This document shows, piece by piece, positions 36,995-47,024 of a stretch of DNA of 64,000 nucleotides. The stretch lies in the NCBI RefSeq assembly GCF_001435295.1, contig NZ_CM003594.1, forward strand, positions 1,736,001 through 1,800,000. Direction: 5' to 3'. Under the pieces are notes generated by a model, which searched no databases, was not told the origin of the DNA, and worked only from the letters and a program-made list of their open reading frames with translations. How positions within the stretch are numbered: position 1 is the stretch's first letter; every line of letters begins with the position of its first letter. Position numbers and translations under genes: made by a program. This DNA is from Psychrobacter sp. P11F6 (GTDB lineage: Bacteria > Pseudomonadota > Gammaproteobacteria > Pseudomonadales > Moraxellaceae).

Positions 36995-38770
36995 TTACAC
37001 ACAGCACGAGCAATTACGTTTGGTTTTCGACATTTTACCAATACCCGGATTAAAGCTATTGGTTGGGTCTAGACTTTTATAGAAATTCTGCAAATCAGGC
37101 TCTGCTTCGTATAGATGACCGACATTATGCTCAGCAGGATATTTGGCTCCGCGTGCGCTCAATAGCTCTAACATCATCTTTTTAACAAACTTGGCATCAC
37201 TGCCCTTCTTCAAGATATAGTCTTGATGAAACACATAACAAAAGAAATGTCCGTAATACAGCTTCTTTTCTAAGTGTTTTTCAATGTCTTCAGGCAAGCT
37301 TTCAAGCCACTCTAGCTCGTTACGTGGTATGGCAATATCCAGCGCTAATATCTCGCCGACTTCTTTTTCATGTATGATTTCATAGCGTAATGCGGCACCA
37401 GCTGCGGCAAAACGATTTAAAAGTGCGCTTTCTGACTCTTCCTGACTACATTCAAAATAGTTACCCGTATCCGACGCATCAAAAAACGTCTTCAGAAAAT
37501 CTTGAGCCTCTGCTATACCTTCATCACTCATTTTTATGATGAGGTGATGCTCGTATTGATTACGGTACTCCATCATGCGCTTGGGCAAATGCTTTGGAAA
37601 TAGAGTAGCGATAAACTGCATGACTTTGTCAGTGAAATGCTTTGGCATCCATGACCACTTATGGAACTTTGCATCCATAGCGCCTTTGATAGAGAACAGT
37701 CTAGGTAAAGCATTTGTACCGAGATGCTTGATACTCAAGAACGTGTCTTTACCGTATTTAGCGGAGACATCAAATATATCACGATGCATATACTCGCCCA
37801 CTTCAGGGATATTGTCGAAGCGGGATAGTATCTGTCTTCTGAGCTGTGCAAGCTCACTCACACTGTTGGTGCCTATGTAGAAAGTTTGCTCTTTTGCCGC
37901 TATTGGATAAGTGTCAAGACGTACTGCAAATACGGCAAGCTTGCCAGCACAGCCGCTTGCTTCATACAGTCTGCGCTTGTCCGCATTAAAGCGACTGGGC
38001 GTGCTTGCATCAACATCTTTTACTCGGGCGATGTACTCTCTGTCAGATGCGAGCTTACCAGTGTCAGGTAATTCTCTTCTATCAAAATGACCGTTTTGCA
38101 AATTCGTTAATATTTCTTCCGGCGTATCACCCAACTCGACGTCTAGATGATTGACTAGCACCAGTTGACCGTGTTCATTTATTTGGGCAAACACAGCAAG
38201 CTCGGTATAGGCAGGGCCTCTTTTGACCAAAGCCCCACCAGAGTTATTAGATATACCACCAATAACAGACGCTCCCAATGTCGAGGAACCGATGACAGAG
38301 TGAGGCGCTCTATTGACAGCATTAAGCTGACTTTGCAACTGATGCAATGTTGCCCCAGGCAAGCTAATCACTTGCTCGTTATTATTCACCGAATACAACT
38401 GGTTTATGGCAAGCGTATTAATCACCACAACAGGTCTATCGTAGTCATTACCGCTCGGTGTGGATCCTTCAGTCAGGCCTGTTTTTGCAGCTTGCATAAT
38501 GATAATACAGTCGCCTTCAACGCACACTTCTAGGCTACGCCAAATGTCCAGCAATGTTTGCGGGAACAAGACCGCTAAGGCACTGCCGCCACCAGAGCGC
38601 CACCCCATTCTATAGTGCTCATTTTTCTCTGGATCAGCCTGTACATTACTCGCGCCTAGCAAGTTGGTTAGTTTATCTAACACCTGATCAGGACTAAGCA
38701 TGCCTTGAGAAGCGCGATTTGACGAAGATATATGATGCTCCTTATCTTGTGATTGTGTGTCATTCATCAT
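36995..38770 (-). CDS. dld: quinone-dependent D-lactate dehydrogenase
   Basis: This 591-residue FAD flavoprotein oxidises D-lactate to pyruvate at the inner membrane. It has the FAD-binding PCMH domain (MQAAKTGLTEGSTPSG, GSSTLGASVIGGISNNSGGALVKRGPAYTE), a cap region and the membrane-binding Dld C-terminal domain with YYGHFFCYVFHQDYI, HNVGHLYEA and FNPGIGKMSK. The start overlaps the lldP stop by 4 bp (ATGA), so the two are coupled; a second ATG follows at once. The protein ends in an unusual cysteine-rich tail (NCSCCV), seen directly but of unknown meaning. Confidence 0.93.
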   Translation of the reverse strand: MMNDTQSQDKEHHISSSNRASQGMLSPDQVLDKLTNLLGASNVQADPEKNEHYRMGWRSGGGSALAVLFPQTLLDIWRSLEVCVEGDCIIIMQAAKTGLTEGSTPSGNDYDRPVVVINTLAINQLYSVNNNEQVISLPGATLHQLQSQLNAVNRAPHSVIGSSTLGASVIGGISNNSGGALVKRGPAYTELAVFAQINEHGQLVLVNHLDVELGDTPEEILTNLQNGHFDRRELPDTGKLASDREYIARVKDVDASTPSRFNADKRRLYEASGCAGKLAVFAVRLDTYPIAAKEQTFYIGTNSVSELAQLRRQILSRFDNIPEVGEYMHRDIFDVSAKYGKDTFLSIKHLGTNALPRLFSIKGAMDAKFHKWSWMPKHFTDKVMQFIATLFPKHLPKRMMEYRNQYEHHLIIKMSDEGIAEAQDFLKTFFDASDTGNYFECSQEESESALLNRFAAAGAALRYEIIHEKEVGEILALDIAIPRNELEWLESLPEDIEKHLEKKLYYGHFFCYVFHQDYILKKGSDAKFVKKMMLELLSARGAKYPAEHNVGHLYEAEPDLQNFYKSLDPTNSFNPGIGKMSKTKRNCSCCV

Positions 38771-40470
38771 GCTAAGGGCCCTTGAAAACCAAAAATGTAA
38801 ATGGCGGCCATGACGATGATGCCACAGAACAACACATAGTATATGGTGGGTAAAATAGTACGCCTAAGTGTGGCGCCCTCCATACCAAGTAAACCCACCG
38901 TTGCTGATGCAGCCACCACGTTATGTATGGCAACCATATTACCGGCTGCGGCACCAACCGCTTGCGCCGCGATGATTAGAGAAGGTGAAATATGTAAGCT
39001 CATGGCGGCTTCATATTGGAATTGACTGAACATCATATTAGATACGGTATTAGAGCCTGCGATAAATGCACCTAAAGCACCAATGGTTGCACTAATCAAT
39101 GGAAAAACATTGCCAAAAGTACCTGAAAACAACTCTGCACTGGCGACTGGCATACTCGCCACATCTGATAAGTTTATGCCTGAATTGATAAAAATTCTAA
39201 CCATTGGAATCGTAAAAATAAGTACAAATCCAGCCCCTAGTACAGTCTTGCCTGATTCTTTAAAGGCACTGTTTAGGGCGCTGACGGGCTTTCTAGTTTG
39301 AAAAGCGGCGGCAACCAAAGCACTAATTAGTAACAAGCCACCTGGTAAGTATAAAGGACTAAAACTGGCACTGATATCTGTCTCACCTAAAATCGAGGTT
39401 AGGTCTACTGCCACACTGTTAAGTAAAGACTGAAAGCCTGTAAATACTCTTGAAAACACCAGTAAAAGGGCAACCAGTAAATAAGGGAACCACGCCATAA
39501 GGGTGGACATCTTCTTATCACTCAAGGTCAGCGTAGTATCTTCTTTACTGACCACTAACTTACCAAGCCATTCACTCGGCCAGTTTTTTTGCGGTTCAAA
39601 ATCCCATGTGGTTTTTGGTACCAAAAACCCTCTTTTAGCAGCATTAACAACGACAGGAATACTGACCAAGCCACCGACCAGTGACGGAAACTCTGGCCCT
39701 AAAAAAACACCGGTTATCATATAAGGGATTGTAAATGCCAAGCCTGCAAAAATTGCAAACGGCCAAATCGCAAAGCCTTCCCGCCAGCTTTTGTTTTTAC
39801 CAAAGAAGCGAGTGAGCATCATCACCATAAAAAGTGGCATAAACGTACCAATGACACCGTGAATAATGGCGACTTGACTGGTAATCAGTTGTAAAAATTC
39901 GCCCCACTGTACTCCTTCTTGTGCCAGTTGAGCGCTAATGGCAGCTTTATCTAACCCATCATTTACCCCTATCACAATAGGCGTACCGACCGCACCAAAT
40001 GATACAGGTGTACTTTGTATCATCATTCCCATCAGCACTGCACCCAGCGCCGGAAATCCTACTGCCACCAGCAAAGGCGCTGCAATAGCGGCAGCTGTAC
40101 CAAAACCAGAGGCACCCTCAAGAAAGCAGCCAAAGCACCATGCAATAATAATGGCTTGCACACGCCTATCTGGCGATACATTAGTAAACCCAGCACGGAT
40201 AACGGCGATTGCACCAGTATGTTTTAATGTATTCAACAAAAAAATAGCACCAAAGACTATCCACAATACCGAAACCGTAATCACCAAACCCTGAATAATA
40301 GATGATGACACTCGGTTAAGCGTCATATCCCATATAAAAATGGCAAGCGCTGCGGTAACCACTAAAATGATTGGCATTGTTTTTTTAGCTGACCATTGCA
40401 AACCTATCAGAAAAATACCACAGAGAACGATTGGCAGTAATGCCAAAAGCCCATATATTGTTTGATTCAA
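38767..40470 (-). CDS. lldP: L-lactate permease
   Basis: This LldP-family inner-membrane proton symporter imports lactate, with about 14 hydrophobic segments. Family segments visible are WCFGCFLEGASGFGTAAAIAAPLL, GAVGTPIVIGVNDG, FLGPEFPSLVGGL and the C-terminal AAGNMVAIHNVVAASATVGL. I start it at TTG 40470 (567 residues) because AAGGA lies seven bases upstream. The frame also opens at a TTG at 40509, but that adds only polar residues and has no ribosome site. It leads the lldP-dld-lldD operon, divergent from a LysR gene. Confidence 0.92.
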   Translation of the reverse strand: MNQTIYGLLALLPIVLCGIFLIGLQWSAKKTMPIILVVTAALAIFIWDMTLNRVSSSIIQGLVITVSVLWIVFGAIFLLNTLKHTGAIAVIRAGFTNVSPDRRVQAIIIAWCFGCFLEGASGFGTAAAIAAPLLVAVGFPALGAVLMGMMIQSTPVSFGAVGTPIVIGVNDGLDKAAISAQLAQEGVQWGEFLQLITSQVAIIHGVIGTFMPLFMVMMLTRFFGKNKSWREGFAIWPFAIFAGLAFTIPYMITGVFLGPEFPSLVGGLVSIPVVVNAAKRGFLVPKTTWDFEPQKNWPSEWLGKLVVSKEDTTLTLSDKKMSTLMAWFPYLLVALLLVFSRVFTGFQSLLNSVAVDLTSILGETDISASFSPLYLPGGLLLISALVAAAFQTRKPVSALNSAFKESGKTVLGAGFVLIFTIPMVRIFINSGINLSDVASMPVASAELFSGTFGNVFPLISATIGALGAFIAGSNTVSNMMFSQFQYEAAMSLHISPSLIIAAQAVGAAAGNMVAIHNVVAASATVGLLGMEGATLRRTILPTIYYVLFCGIIVMAAIYIFGFQGPLA

Positions 40471-40681
40471 AATTACATCCTTTTGATTGTGTGATCTTCC
40501 CTGAACCAAGTCATCGAAGCCTTTATTTTGACGAACCCATGATGACTAAGTTGTATTAAATATTCACAAATAGGGACTGCTTATTTACTAAATCTGTCTT
40601 GCAGAAAAAGCCGAGCACGACTTGCGACAGTTTATGTCCCAATGTCAAAAACGCCCTGGAATAGTCTACGCCTTGTTAATT

Positions 40682-40702
40682 CATTGATATATTGCATCAA
40701 TG
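40682..40702. promoter_or_regulatory. LysR-type operator between lldP and its divergent regulator
   Basis: Perfect 7-bp arms CATTGAT/ATCAATG around ATATTGC give a classical T-N11-A LysR box. It sits 62 bp before the LysR start and about 210 bp before lldP. Control of the lactate operon is inferred. Confidence 0.55.
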
Positions 40703-40764
40703 GACAATGTTATTTTCCTTTTTTGATATAATCAGAAACACATTACTGCAATTGGAGAACAAGT

Positions 40765-41670
40765 GTGACCAAAGCTGACGACATGATTTTATTCGTTCAA
40801 GTTGTTGAAGAAGGGTCATTTTCTAGAGTCGCTGAAAAATTATCATTGACGAACTCAGTAGTGAGCAAGCGCATTGCGAGATTAGAAGAGAACTTAAATA
40901 CACAACTGCTTTATAGAACCACTAGAAAGTTGAGCTTAACCGATGCAGGCAGGGCGCTTTATAACAAAGCTAAAATTGCTAAATCCGCCTTTCAAGAAGC
41001 TGAAAATGCTGTCACGGGTTACGGCGAAGATATGAAAGGCCATATACGTATAACCATGCCTGTGGTCTCTGCGAATTTCATATTTAGCGAATCTATTGCC
41101 GAATTCTGTAAACAACACCCTGAAGTATCAGTAGAGTTACAAATTACCAATCGATTGGTTGACTTGATAGAGGAAGGATTTGATTTGGCACTAAGGACCG
41201 CTGTGCTTGAAGATTCCTCACTCATTGCAAGGCGCCTTATAGATAGCCAATGGATTATATGCGCGACTCCAGCCTATTTAAAGCAATATGGTACGCCTCA
41301 AACTCCTGAACAGTTACAGAATCATGAGTGCTTGGTTTATAAGTTTGATAATACGGCTAACAGTACATGGCCGCTATATATAGACAGCAAAGAGCAATTA
41401 ATATCTGTCAATGGTCGGTTTCATAGCAATCATCTGAGTGCAATTAAGCAAGCCGCGCTTAGCGATTTAGGTATCGCTTTTTTACCACAAGTGTTGATCT
41501 ATGAGGAAATACAGAAAAATACACTCACGCAGATTTTACAATGTTTTACCAGCAAGAAGCTGGGGCTATATGCGGTTTATCCTAAGGCCAGACAACCGGA
41601 TCAAAAGTTAAAACTGCTCGTTGCACATTTACGAGACTCATTACATCAAAAACAGGCTTACTACTACTAA
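40765..41670 (+). CDS. LysR-family transcriptional regulator, probable lactate operon control
   Basis: The 301-residue protein has an N-terminal winged helix (FVQVVEEGSFSRVAEKLSLTNSVVSKRIARLEENL) and a periplasmic-binding-like effector domain (GHIRITMPV, HPEVSVELQITNRLVDLIEEGFDLALR). The sequence style matches the CrgA/DmlR branch. It starts at GTG, eight bases after GGAG. Divergence from lldP-dld-lldD with a T-N11-A palindrome between them suggests it controls those genes and itself. Its stop codon lies within the terminator stem. Confidence 0.88.
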   Translation: MTKADDMILFVQVVEEGSFSRVAEKLSLTNSVVSKRIARLEENLNTQLLYRTTRKLSLTDAGRALYNKAKIAKSAFQEAENAVTGYGEDMKGHIRITMPVVSANFIFSESIAEFCKQHPEVSVELQITNRLVDLIEEGFDLALRTAVLEDSSLIARRLIDSQWIICATPAYLKQYGTPQTPEQLQNHECLVYKFDNTANSTWPLYIDSKEQLISVNGRFHSNHLSAIKQAALSDLGIAFLPQVLIYEEIQKNTLTQILQCFTSKKLGLYAVYPKARQPDQKLKLLVAHLRDSLHQKQAYYY

Positions 41671-41692
41671 GTAATAAGCCTGTTTTTGATGT
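41643..41692 (+). terminator. terminator overlapping the 3' end of the LysR gene
   Basis: Perfect 18-bp arms (41643-41660 and 41675-41692) with a 14-base loop containing the stop codon. The right arm is T-rich. No gene is seen from 41693 to 41942. Confidence 0.75.
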
Positions 41693-41942
41693 ATATAAAA
41701 AGACTAATGAAATACAAGAGCTAATAAGAGGTTGTTATGACTATGAGCCATAGAACTTACTTTTTTGTATATATAGCATATCATTAATTAGAACATTCAA
41801 TAATTTAGCGGTCTTAAAATTAAAAAGATAGTGAAGAGTTTTTTATGAGCAATAAAAATGATTGATGAGCCAAATATAATTCTCATATTAGCTACATTGG
41901 CAAGTTCGGCAATCAAGTCATAACACATTGCTGTTCTGAATA

Positions 41943-42569
41943 TTAACTTGCCCGCATATCTATTGTCGTATTATCTTCTTCATTTGCTAGCTCAGACTCA
42001 GTGTCAAACTTACGCTGAATCTCCTGATAAAAAGAATGGCCTGCGTTGGTTAATATATAAGCTTTTTTGCTAGGTACTTCAATCATAATATCTCGATGAA
42101 CCAATAGTTTAATAACCACATCTTGCAACGTCCGCTCACCTTTTGTGATGAGTTTGGATTTCTCCAATATCTCTTTAACATGAGGCATATCTGCCATTTT
42201 CAAAAAATCATCTTCAGTCAAGCCACCACTTTTCGCATTGGTTAATTTACTGAGTTTAAATTTATGGTGATTAATATATTGACCAATAACAAGCAACATA
42301 GTCATCGCTTTCATTGCTAGTTCAGTTTTTGTGCCATCTAGCGTGCCTGTAGCAACGATGCAAATATACTCAGGATCATTTATTGGTGCAATAACCAGAT
42401 GATAACCGCTCATTTTATACTGTTTAACGTATTCATCTTTATTGTCTATTATCTCAATAAATAATGGATTAACGGTGTCATCACCTGCATTATCAAGGAG
42501 ATGTTTATTGAGCATCTTTCCATTCATTAAATGGCTATATATCTCTTTGCTTAATGTGTAATTTGCCAT
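41943..42569 (-). CDS. MksE/JetB-like small subunit of a Wadjet/Mks-type condensin
   Basis: The 208-residue soluble protein is the last gene of the four-gene condensin-like operon, 47 bp after the kleisin-like gene. It has an N-terminal helical region followed by a mixed segment (YKMSGYHLVIAPINDPEYICIV) and two winged-helix-like stretches, then an acidic C-terminal tail (NEEDNTTIDM). Size, position beside a kleisin-like gene and this layout fit MksE/JetB (KITE-type) subunits, which bind the kleisin. Direct similarity is too low to be certain by eye, so the assignment relies mainly on context. Confidence 0.55.
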   Translation of the reverse strand: MANYTLSKEIYSHLMNGKMLNKHLLDNAGDDTVNPLFIEIIDNKDEYVKQYKMSGYHLVIAPINDPEYICIVATGTLDGTKTELAMKAMTMLLVIGQYINHHKFKLSKLTNAKSGGLTEDDFLKMADMPHVKEILEKSKLITKGERTLQDVVIKLLVHRDIMIEVPSKKAYILTNAGHSFYQEIQRKFDTESELANEEDNTTIDMRAS

Positions 42570-42616
42570 AATAGCGTGCTACCTGTCTATTTGAAGTAAC
42601 GTTAGGATGTTTAAAG

Positions 42617-43978
42617 TTAAGCCTCTGCATAATCCCAAATGATATAATCAAGATAATAAACACCATCATCAATCCTATCACGATCGTTGCGGCGCTGAGA
42701 CACACATGCGTCATCCAGTGCACTTAAAAAGTATTCGAGCGCATACAAAAAATCTATTATGCCCGCATTAGGCAATAACTCCTGTAGCTTCTGCCACACA
42801 TAGCGTTGTACATTCTCAATCATATTATCCACTGCTATCTCATATAACGTTATACTCAATATTTGTTCGCAGCGTTCCTCTTCAATGTCAATCTCTAGTG
42901 GTAACGCACGTAAGGGATTATCCAGCTTTTGCTTCAACGGACGTCTGAGCATCATCTCATAATAATTATTAAAATGATCCAGTCCCCTACTTGGTGAATA
43001 GTTAAAACGTTTCTCGTACTTTTTTTTATGATCTTCTAAACCATCAAAGGTTGTGGCAAGCTTGAATACCTCGCTGTCCGCATTTAAGTATTTATTCTGA
43101 TGGCGTCCATGCCTTAAAGGCACTAGCGATTCAACCAACACCCCAAAAGCGCGCTCCATACTCAAAAAGAACTCTCTTTCTTGTGCTAAATTCACCAAAT
43201 AAGCGTTTAAACGACTGGCAATGGCTCTGATGTCTTTGTAATAACAGAAGATAGCGCCAACGCGAAACTGTAGTGTTCTCGCCTTGTCTACTTCCCCTAT
43301 TTCTTCAAAATAATGCTCAAGATCTTTTAAGGTTTCTGATAGATTTTTAGTCCCTTTTAATTCAAGGCTTGGGTTAATAAACTCAAGGCAAGGCGTGATG
43401 TTACGATGATATACATGCTGCGCTCTATGAAATAACTCATCTAAACCCGTCTCTAATGAGCCCATTTCACGGCTTTTATACATATCTGCAATTTCATCGA
43501 CACGGTAATCTAGGACTCGCATATTTTCAGAGATATCTACTTGAATGTCGCTAAGTTTTTCATAGAAAAAAGCATAAGTCTCTTTAAAGTTAATACCCTC
43601 AATGGGCAAAGTCGTCAACTCATTTGCCAGTCGAACAACGTCTTGTCGATGCGATTCAAAAGGTTGAGAATCTAATTGTTTTTTGCGAGAAATATCCAGC
43701 CATACTAAGATGTTATAAATGTCTTTTGATAGCGTTACCATATTGGTTAAACCATCAATATTAACGAATACATTCGCCTGCAATAATGCCTCGACACTTA
43801 AGATATCTTTTAAGGCATAGTCATCATCTTGATAAATAACTTGTTCGTAAAACTTCAGATATGCTGTCATAGGAAACTGTAACGCCGTCTCGTTGGCATT
43901 AATCACATCAACGAATCTAAAAAAATGAGATTTATGCTTTAATATACCTGCTAATATCGCTTCTCGATTAATGACCAT
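42617..43978 (-). CDS. MksF/JetA-like kleisin of a Wadjet/Mks-type condensin
   Basis: The 453-residue, mostly helical and charged protein has no membrane segment or signal. The start at 43978 has a strong GGGGAGGG site and overlaps the SMC stop by 11 bp; the frame extends further upstream only within the SMC gene. The N-terminal part (AILAGILKHKSHFFRFVDVINANE) and long central helices with a final helical-bundle region (LLPNAGIIDFLYALEYFLSALDD) fit kleisins of MukF/MksF/JetA type, which bridge SMC heads. The family call is inferred from fold style, size and operon partners. Confidence 0.6.
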   Translation of the reverse strand: MVINREAILAGILKHKSHFFRFVDVINANETALQFPMTAYLKFYEQVIYQDDDYALKDILSVEALLQANVFVNIDGLTNMVTLSKDIYNILVWLDISRKKQLDSQPFESHRQDVVRLANELTTLPIEGINFKETYAFFYEKLSDIQVDISENMRVLDYRVDEIADMYKSREMGSLETGLDELFHRAQHVYHRNITPCLEFINPSLELKGTKNLSETLKDLEHYFEEIGEVDKARTLQFRVGAIFCYYKDIRAIASRLNAYLVNLAQEREFFLSMERAFGVLVESLVPLRHGRHQNKYLNADSEVFKLATTFDGLEDHKKKYEKRFNYSPSRGLDHFNNYYEMMLRRPLKQKLDNPLRALPLEIDIEEERCEQILSITLYEIAVDNMIENVQRYVWQKLQELLPNAGIIDFLYALEYFLSALDDACVSQRRNDRDRIDDGVYYLDYIIWDYAEA

Positions 43979-46900
43979 GCACAACCCTCCCCTGACGGTT
44001 GATTTGGCTCGGCATAATATGGAAGATACAATCACGAGATTTGGGCTTGCCATTGAGCAAGCTTTTATCAACTCGAATGTAATTAGGGATATAGCGTAGG
44101 GTGTCTGCATGCAAGCCCGGATTGGCGCATATAATAGTAAATCCAGCATTGCTTACCTGTTCAACAATGGTCTTAATATTATCTTTGTCAATGGTGCCCA
44201 CTTCATCCACAATAATAGGCATGCGTAAGCTACTGCCTTTTTGGAAAGCTTCACTAAATAGCAATGTAGCAATTAAGGCGGTAATAGTACTGGTCGTACC
44301 GCCTGATTGTGACTTTTGTTCGATTTCACCCGTCGCCTGCGTATACTCGTAGTCAATACTATCAATCAAATTACGCATTTTTAAACGTTGACTGTTTGAA
44401 TGGCTAGTCTTTTCAACATAGTTGATAAGCGATTCATAAAAGCGCTCATCTAAAAGACTGGTTTGATTGGCATTGTGCTTAGCATAGGTACGTTCCAAAT
44501 TGGCAAAATCAGGTGCTAAGTTAAGCTTAAGAGAGACTTGATGTAAGTTAGATATCTTATGCTCATTCAATTTTTTATTGAGGGAGCTAATCGTCGTACG
44601 TAGTAATCCAGCCGAATCTGTAATTTCTTTTAATAAGTTATCAATCACACTATTATGGGTTTTTATTTTGTCATGATAATTGCTTTTTTGAAATTCAAGC
44701 GTATCAAAGGAATTTTTATATTGCTGAATCACCTCTCCCAGACTATTGATACCTTCAATACGCTGGTGCGGATTAATACCCTCTACCAAAACCACTTCTG
44801 TAAAATCTGACACTTTGCTGACAAGCCTATTAACACGCTCACTTAGCCCGCCTATGCGATTGGCGATTGTAGATGCTGCATTTAAATTAATCTCAATATC
44901 ATTACTTTCTAAATATGATGCTATCTCAGGATCGTCTTTCGCTAGATAAGGCAATCCCTGCGATTTTACACCTGCCAGCAGATTTGTAATGCTTTCGGCC
45001 TCTTTACCAAAGCTAATAATGTCATCGAACTGCTCTACGATTTGATTATACTTACTGTCTGTTGATGCTTTAGATTGCTCTTTAATGGCTCGCAGGTCTT
45101 GAGCCTCTGCCAGCGCCTTTTCTTTTTGGCTTATTTTCTGTGTTTTATCCTCTATCTGACTTTTGATCAAGGATAACCCTTCAAGTAGCGTAATATTGGC
45201 ATCAAGCTCTACTATCTGCTCCTTAAGGGCTTGTTTTTTCCCCTCAGCAATCTTTTTACCTATGTCTGTATCAAACTGAGACAGTGCTCTGTTTAACTCT
45301 CCAATCTCTTGGCTCAATGTAGACGCTTCTCTCTTATCTTGTGTAATAGTTTTTTCAAACTGGGAGCGCTGTTTATCAGCATCATAAGGGTGATAAAATG
45401 TATTAGGTAAAGTGAACGATAAAAAGGACAAATGATTAGCATCATCAACCATAAACAGCGCCGTGAAATCACTAATTTGACGTAGAGCTTCCTCCGTCAA
45501 TGGATTATTAGCGGTAATATTTAAAAAATCCTCATTAATGCTGCCTAATATATGCGCGCTATGGGAGGGTAACTGATTGGCAAGTAACAAGTCATGATTA
45601 TCAAGTCCGTTTTGAGCGGCTTTTATTTTTGCCTTTAAGTCCTGTTTCTGCTTATTTTTTTGCTGAATTAAAATAACCGTATTTTCTTTAGCTTGCATGG
45701 CTTTAAAATTTTCGTCATACCTATGACGTTGGATAGTCATTTCAGCAATAATATCTTGTTGGCTTTTATGAGCAAATTGACCTAATATTTTCTCAGCTTT
45801 GATTTTCTGTTGCTGCAGCTGTGCTACTTCCTCTTTTAATGCTTTGTGCAGCGTGCCCAATCTAGTAATCTCATTTGCAACTTGCTTTACTTCTTCTATG
45901 GCATGATTGCGTTCTCTCTCAATGTCTTCCTTTCTAGCACCAATAGCGATTTTATCTTTAGCATACTGCTGTTGCTTTAATTTAAATTCTCGTAAAAATG
46001 CCGTGTACTCTAAGACCGCATGTTTTGCATCCAGATGTAGAGCATCAAACTGCTTTTGAATAAATTCATAGTCGTCTTTATTATCCGTTAAGCTTTTAAT
46101 CTTTAAACTTTCTTCAAATAGCTGCGCGCGCTCTATCTTAAGGTCATGTACATTTTCGTTCAGCTTCTCTTTGTCTCGTCCCCGCTGCATCTCGATAATA
46201 GTCGCAATAGCATTGGGCAGTTTCTTTTTCTCATCCTTACCAGCATCAAACGCTAATTCATAAATTTTGACAAAAGAGCGAATAGACGCCTCTTTTTGGT
46301 CTTTAATCGGCACCACACAAAAATGGCTGGTTTTAGACCCTCTATTACCGTACATCACATTTTGTAATTCTTGCTTGGTGGTGAGGTGTAATCCACCCAG
46401 TTTTTTCTGTACCTCTATCAGGCTTTTAATACCTAACTCATCAGCAAAGTAATTGGTCTGCTCATTCCATATGAACGGCTTTATCTCTTCATAAGGCACA
46501 GGGAAGAACAAACGATGGTATTTATAATCTCCAACACGGTATAGCAGCATCGTAAATAAACCAGCGTGGTTCTTTACTTCTACGGCGATAAAAGATTCAC
46601 TGATTGGAAAATAATGTTTGTAAGACTCTTCCTTGCTGTAGGGATCATTTGCTTTGTTCGTAAAGTTAAATTTGCTTTCACAGTTATTAAAATTAACTTC
46701 AGGATATAAAATAAGCTTAGTCGCGGCAAGACTAGAGGTTTTGCCGCGGTTATTTTTACCGAGCAGTACTAAAGGCTCATCGATGGGTATCTCTGAGTAA
46801 GCATGACTCGCAGAGTTAACCAAAACAATCTTATTAAGACAATAGTTGAGTCTAAAGTCATCATTCAAATAGTCATCAACACCCCTTTCTAAGTCATTTA

Positions 46901-47024
46901 AGTCATTGTCGATCAATGGACTATCTAACGATTTGTTATCGTTATGATCCATAGTAGGGGCATTTATATTGTGAGCCGTAAGCTCATTAACAGACAGGTG
47001 ATGAGTATTAAAATCAGTAGCCAT
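43968..47024 (-). CDS. MksB/JetC-like SMC ATPase
   Basis: This 1018-residue SMC/ABC-type ATPase has Walker A LLGKNNRGKTS (about residues 88-97) in the N-terminal head, a long coiled coil, a short hinge-like globular segment (about 490-555, DFTALFMVDDANHLSFLSF), a second coiled coil, then an ABC signature-like SGGTTST (about 902) and Walker B IIVDEVGTID (about 933-942). Lys, Asp and Glu of the ATPase site are intact. MukB-, MksB- and JetC-type proteins share this build; in Wadjet the complex extrudes DNA loops and presents small plasmids for cleavage. Both ends overlap neighbouring genes by 11 bp. Confidence 0.85.
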   Translation of the reverse strand: MATDFNTHHLSVNELTAHNINAPTMDHNDNKSLDSPLIDNDLNDLERGVDDYLNDDFRLNYCLNKIVLVNSASHAYSEIPIDEPLVLLGKNNRGKTSSLAATKLILYPEVNFNNCESKFNFTNKANDPYSKEESYKHYFPISESFIAVEVKNHAGLFTMLLYRVGDYKYHRLFFPVPYEEIKPFIWNEQTNYFADELGIKSLIEVQKKLGGLHLTTKQELQNVMYGNRGSKTSHFCVVPIKDQKEASIRSFVKIYELAFDAGKDEKKKLPNAIATIIEMQRGRDKEKLNENVHDLKIERAQLFEESLKIKSLTDNKDDYEFIQKQFDALHLDAKHAVLEYTAFLREFKLKQQQYAKDKIAIGARKEDIERERNHAIEEVKQVANEITRLGTLHKALKEEVAQLQQQKIKAEKILGQFAHKSQQDIIAEMTIQRHRYDENFKAMQAKENTVILIQQKNKQKQDLKAKIKAAQNGLDNHDLLLANQLPSHSAHILGSINEDFLNITANNPLTEEALRQISDFTALFMVDDANHLSFLSFTLPNTFYHPYDADKQRSQFEKTITQDKREASTLSQEIGELNRALSQFDTDIGKKIAEGKKQALKEQIVELDANITLLEGLSLIKSQIEDKTQKISQKEKALAEAQDLRAIKEQSKASTDSKYNQIVEQFDDIISFGKEAESITNLLAGVKSQGLPYLAKDDPEIASYLESNDIEINLNAASTIANRIGGLSERVNRLVSKVSDFTEVVLVEGINPHQRIEGINSLGEVIQQYKNSFDTLEFQKSNYHDKIKTHNSVIDNLLKEITDSAGLLRTTISSLNKKLNEHKISNLHQVSLKLNLAPDFANLERTYAKHNANQTSLLDERFYESLINYVEKTSHSNSQRLKMRNLIDSIDYEYTQATGEIEQKSQSGGTTSTITALIATLLFSEAFQKGSSLRMPIIVDEVGTIDKDNIKTIVEQVSNAGFTIICANPGLHADTLRYIPNYIRVDKSLLNGKPKSRDCIFHIMPSQINRQGRVVHGH

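Noticed and set aside
36995..38770. dld considered as a glycolate oxidase (GlcD-like) subunit
   Set aside because: The membrane-binding Dld C-terminal domain and the coupling to lldP and lldD fit D-lactate dehydrogenase much better.
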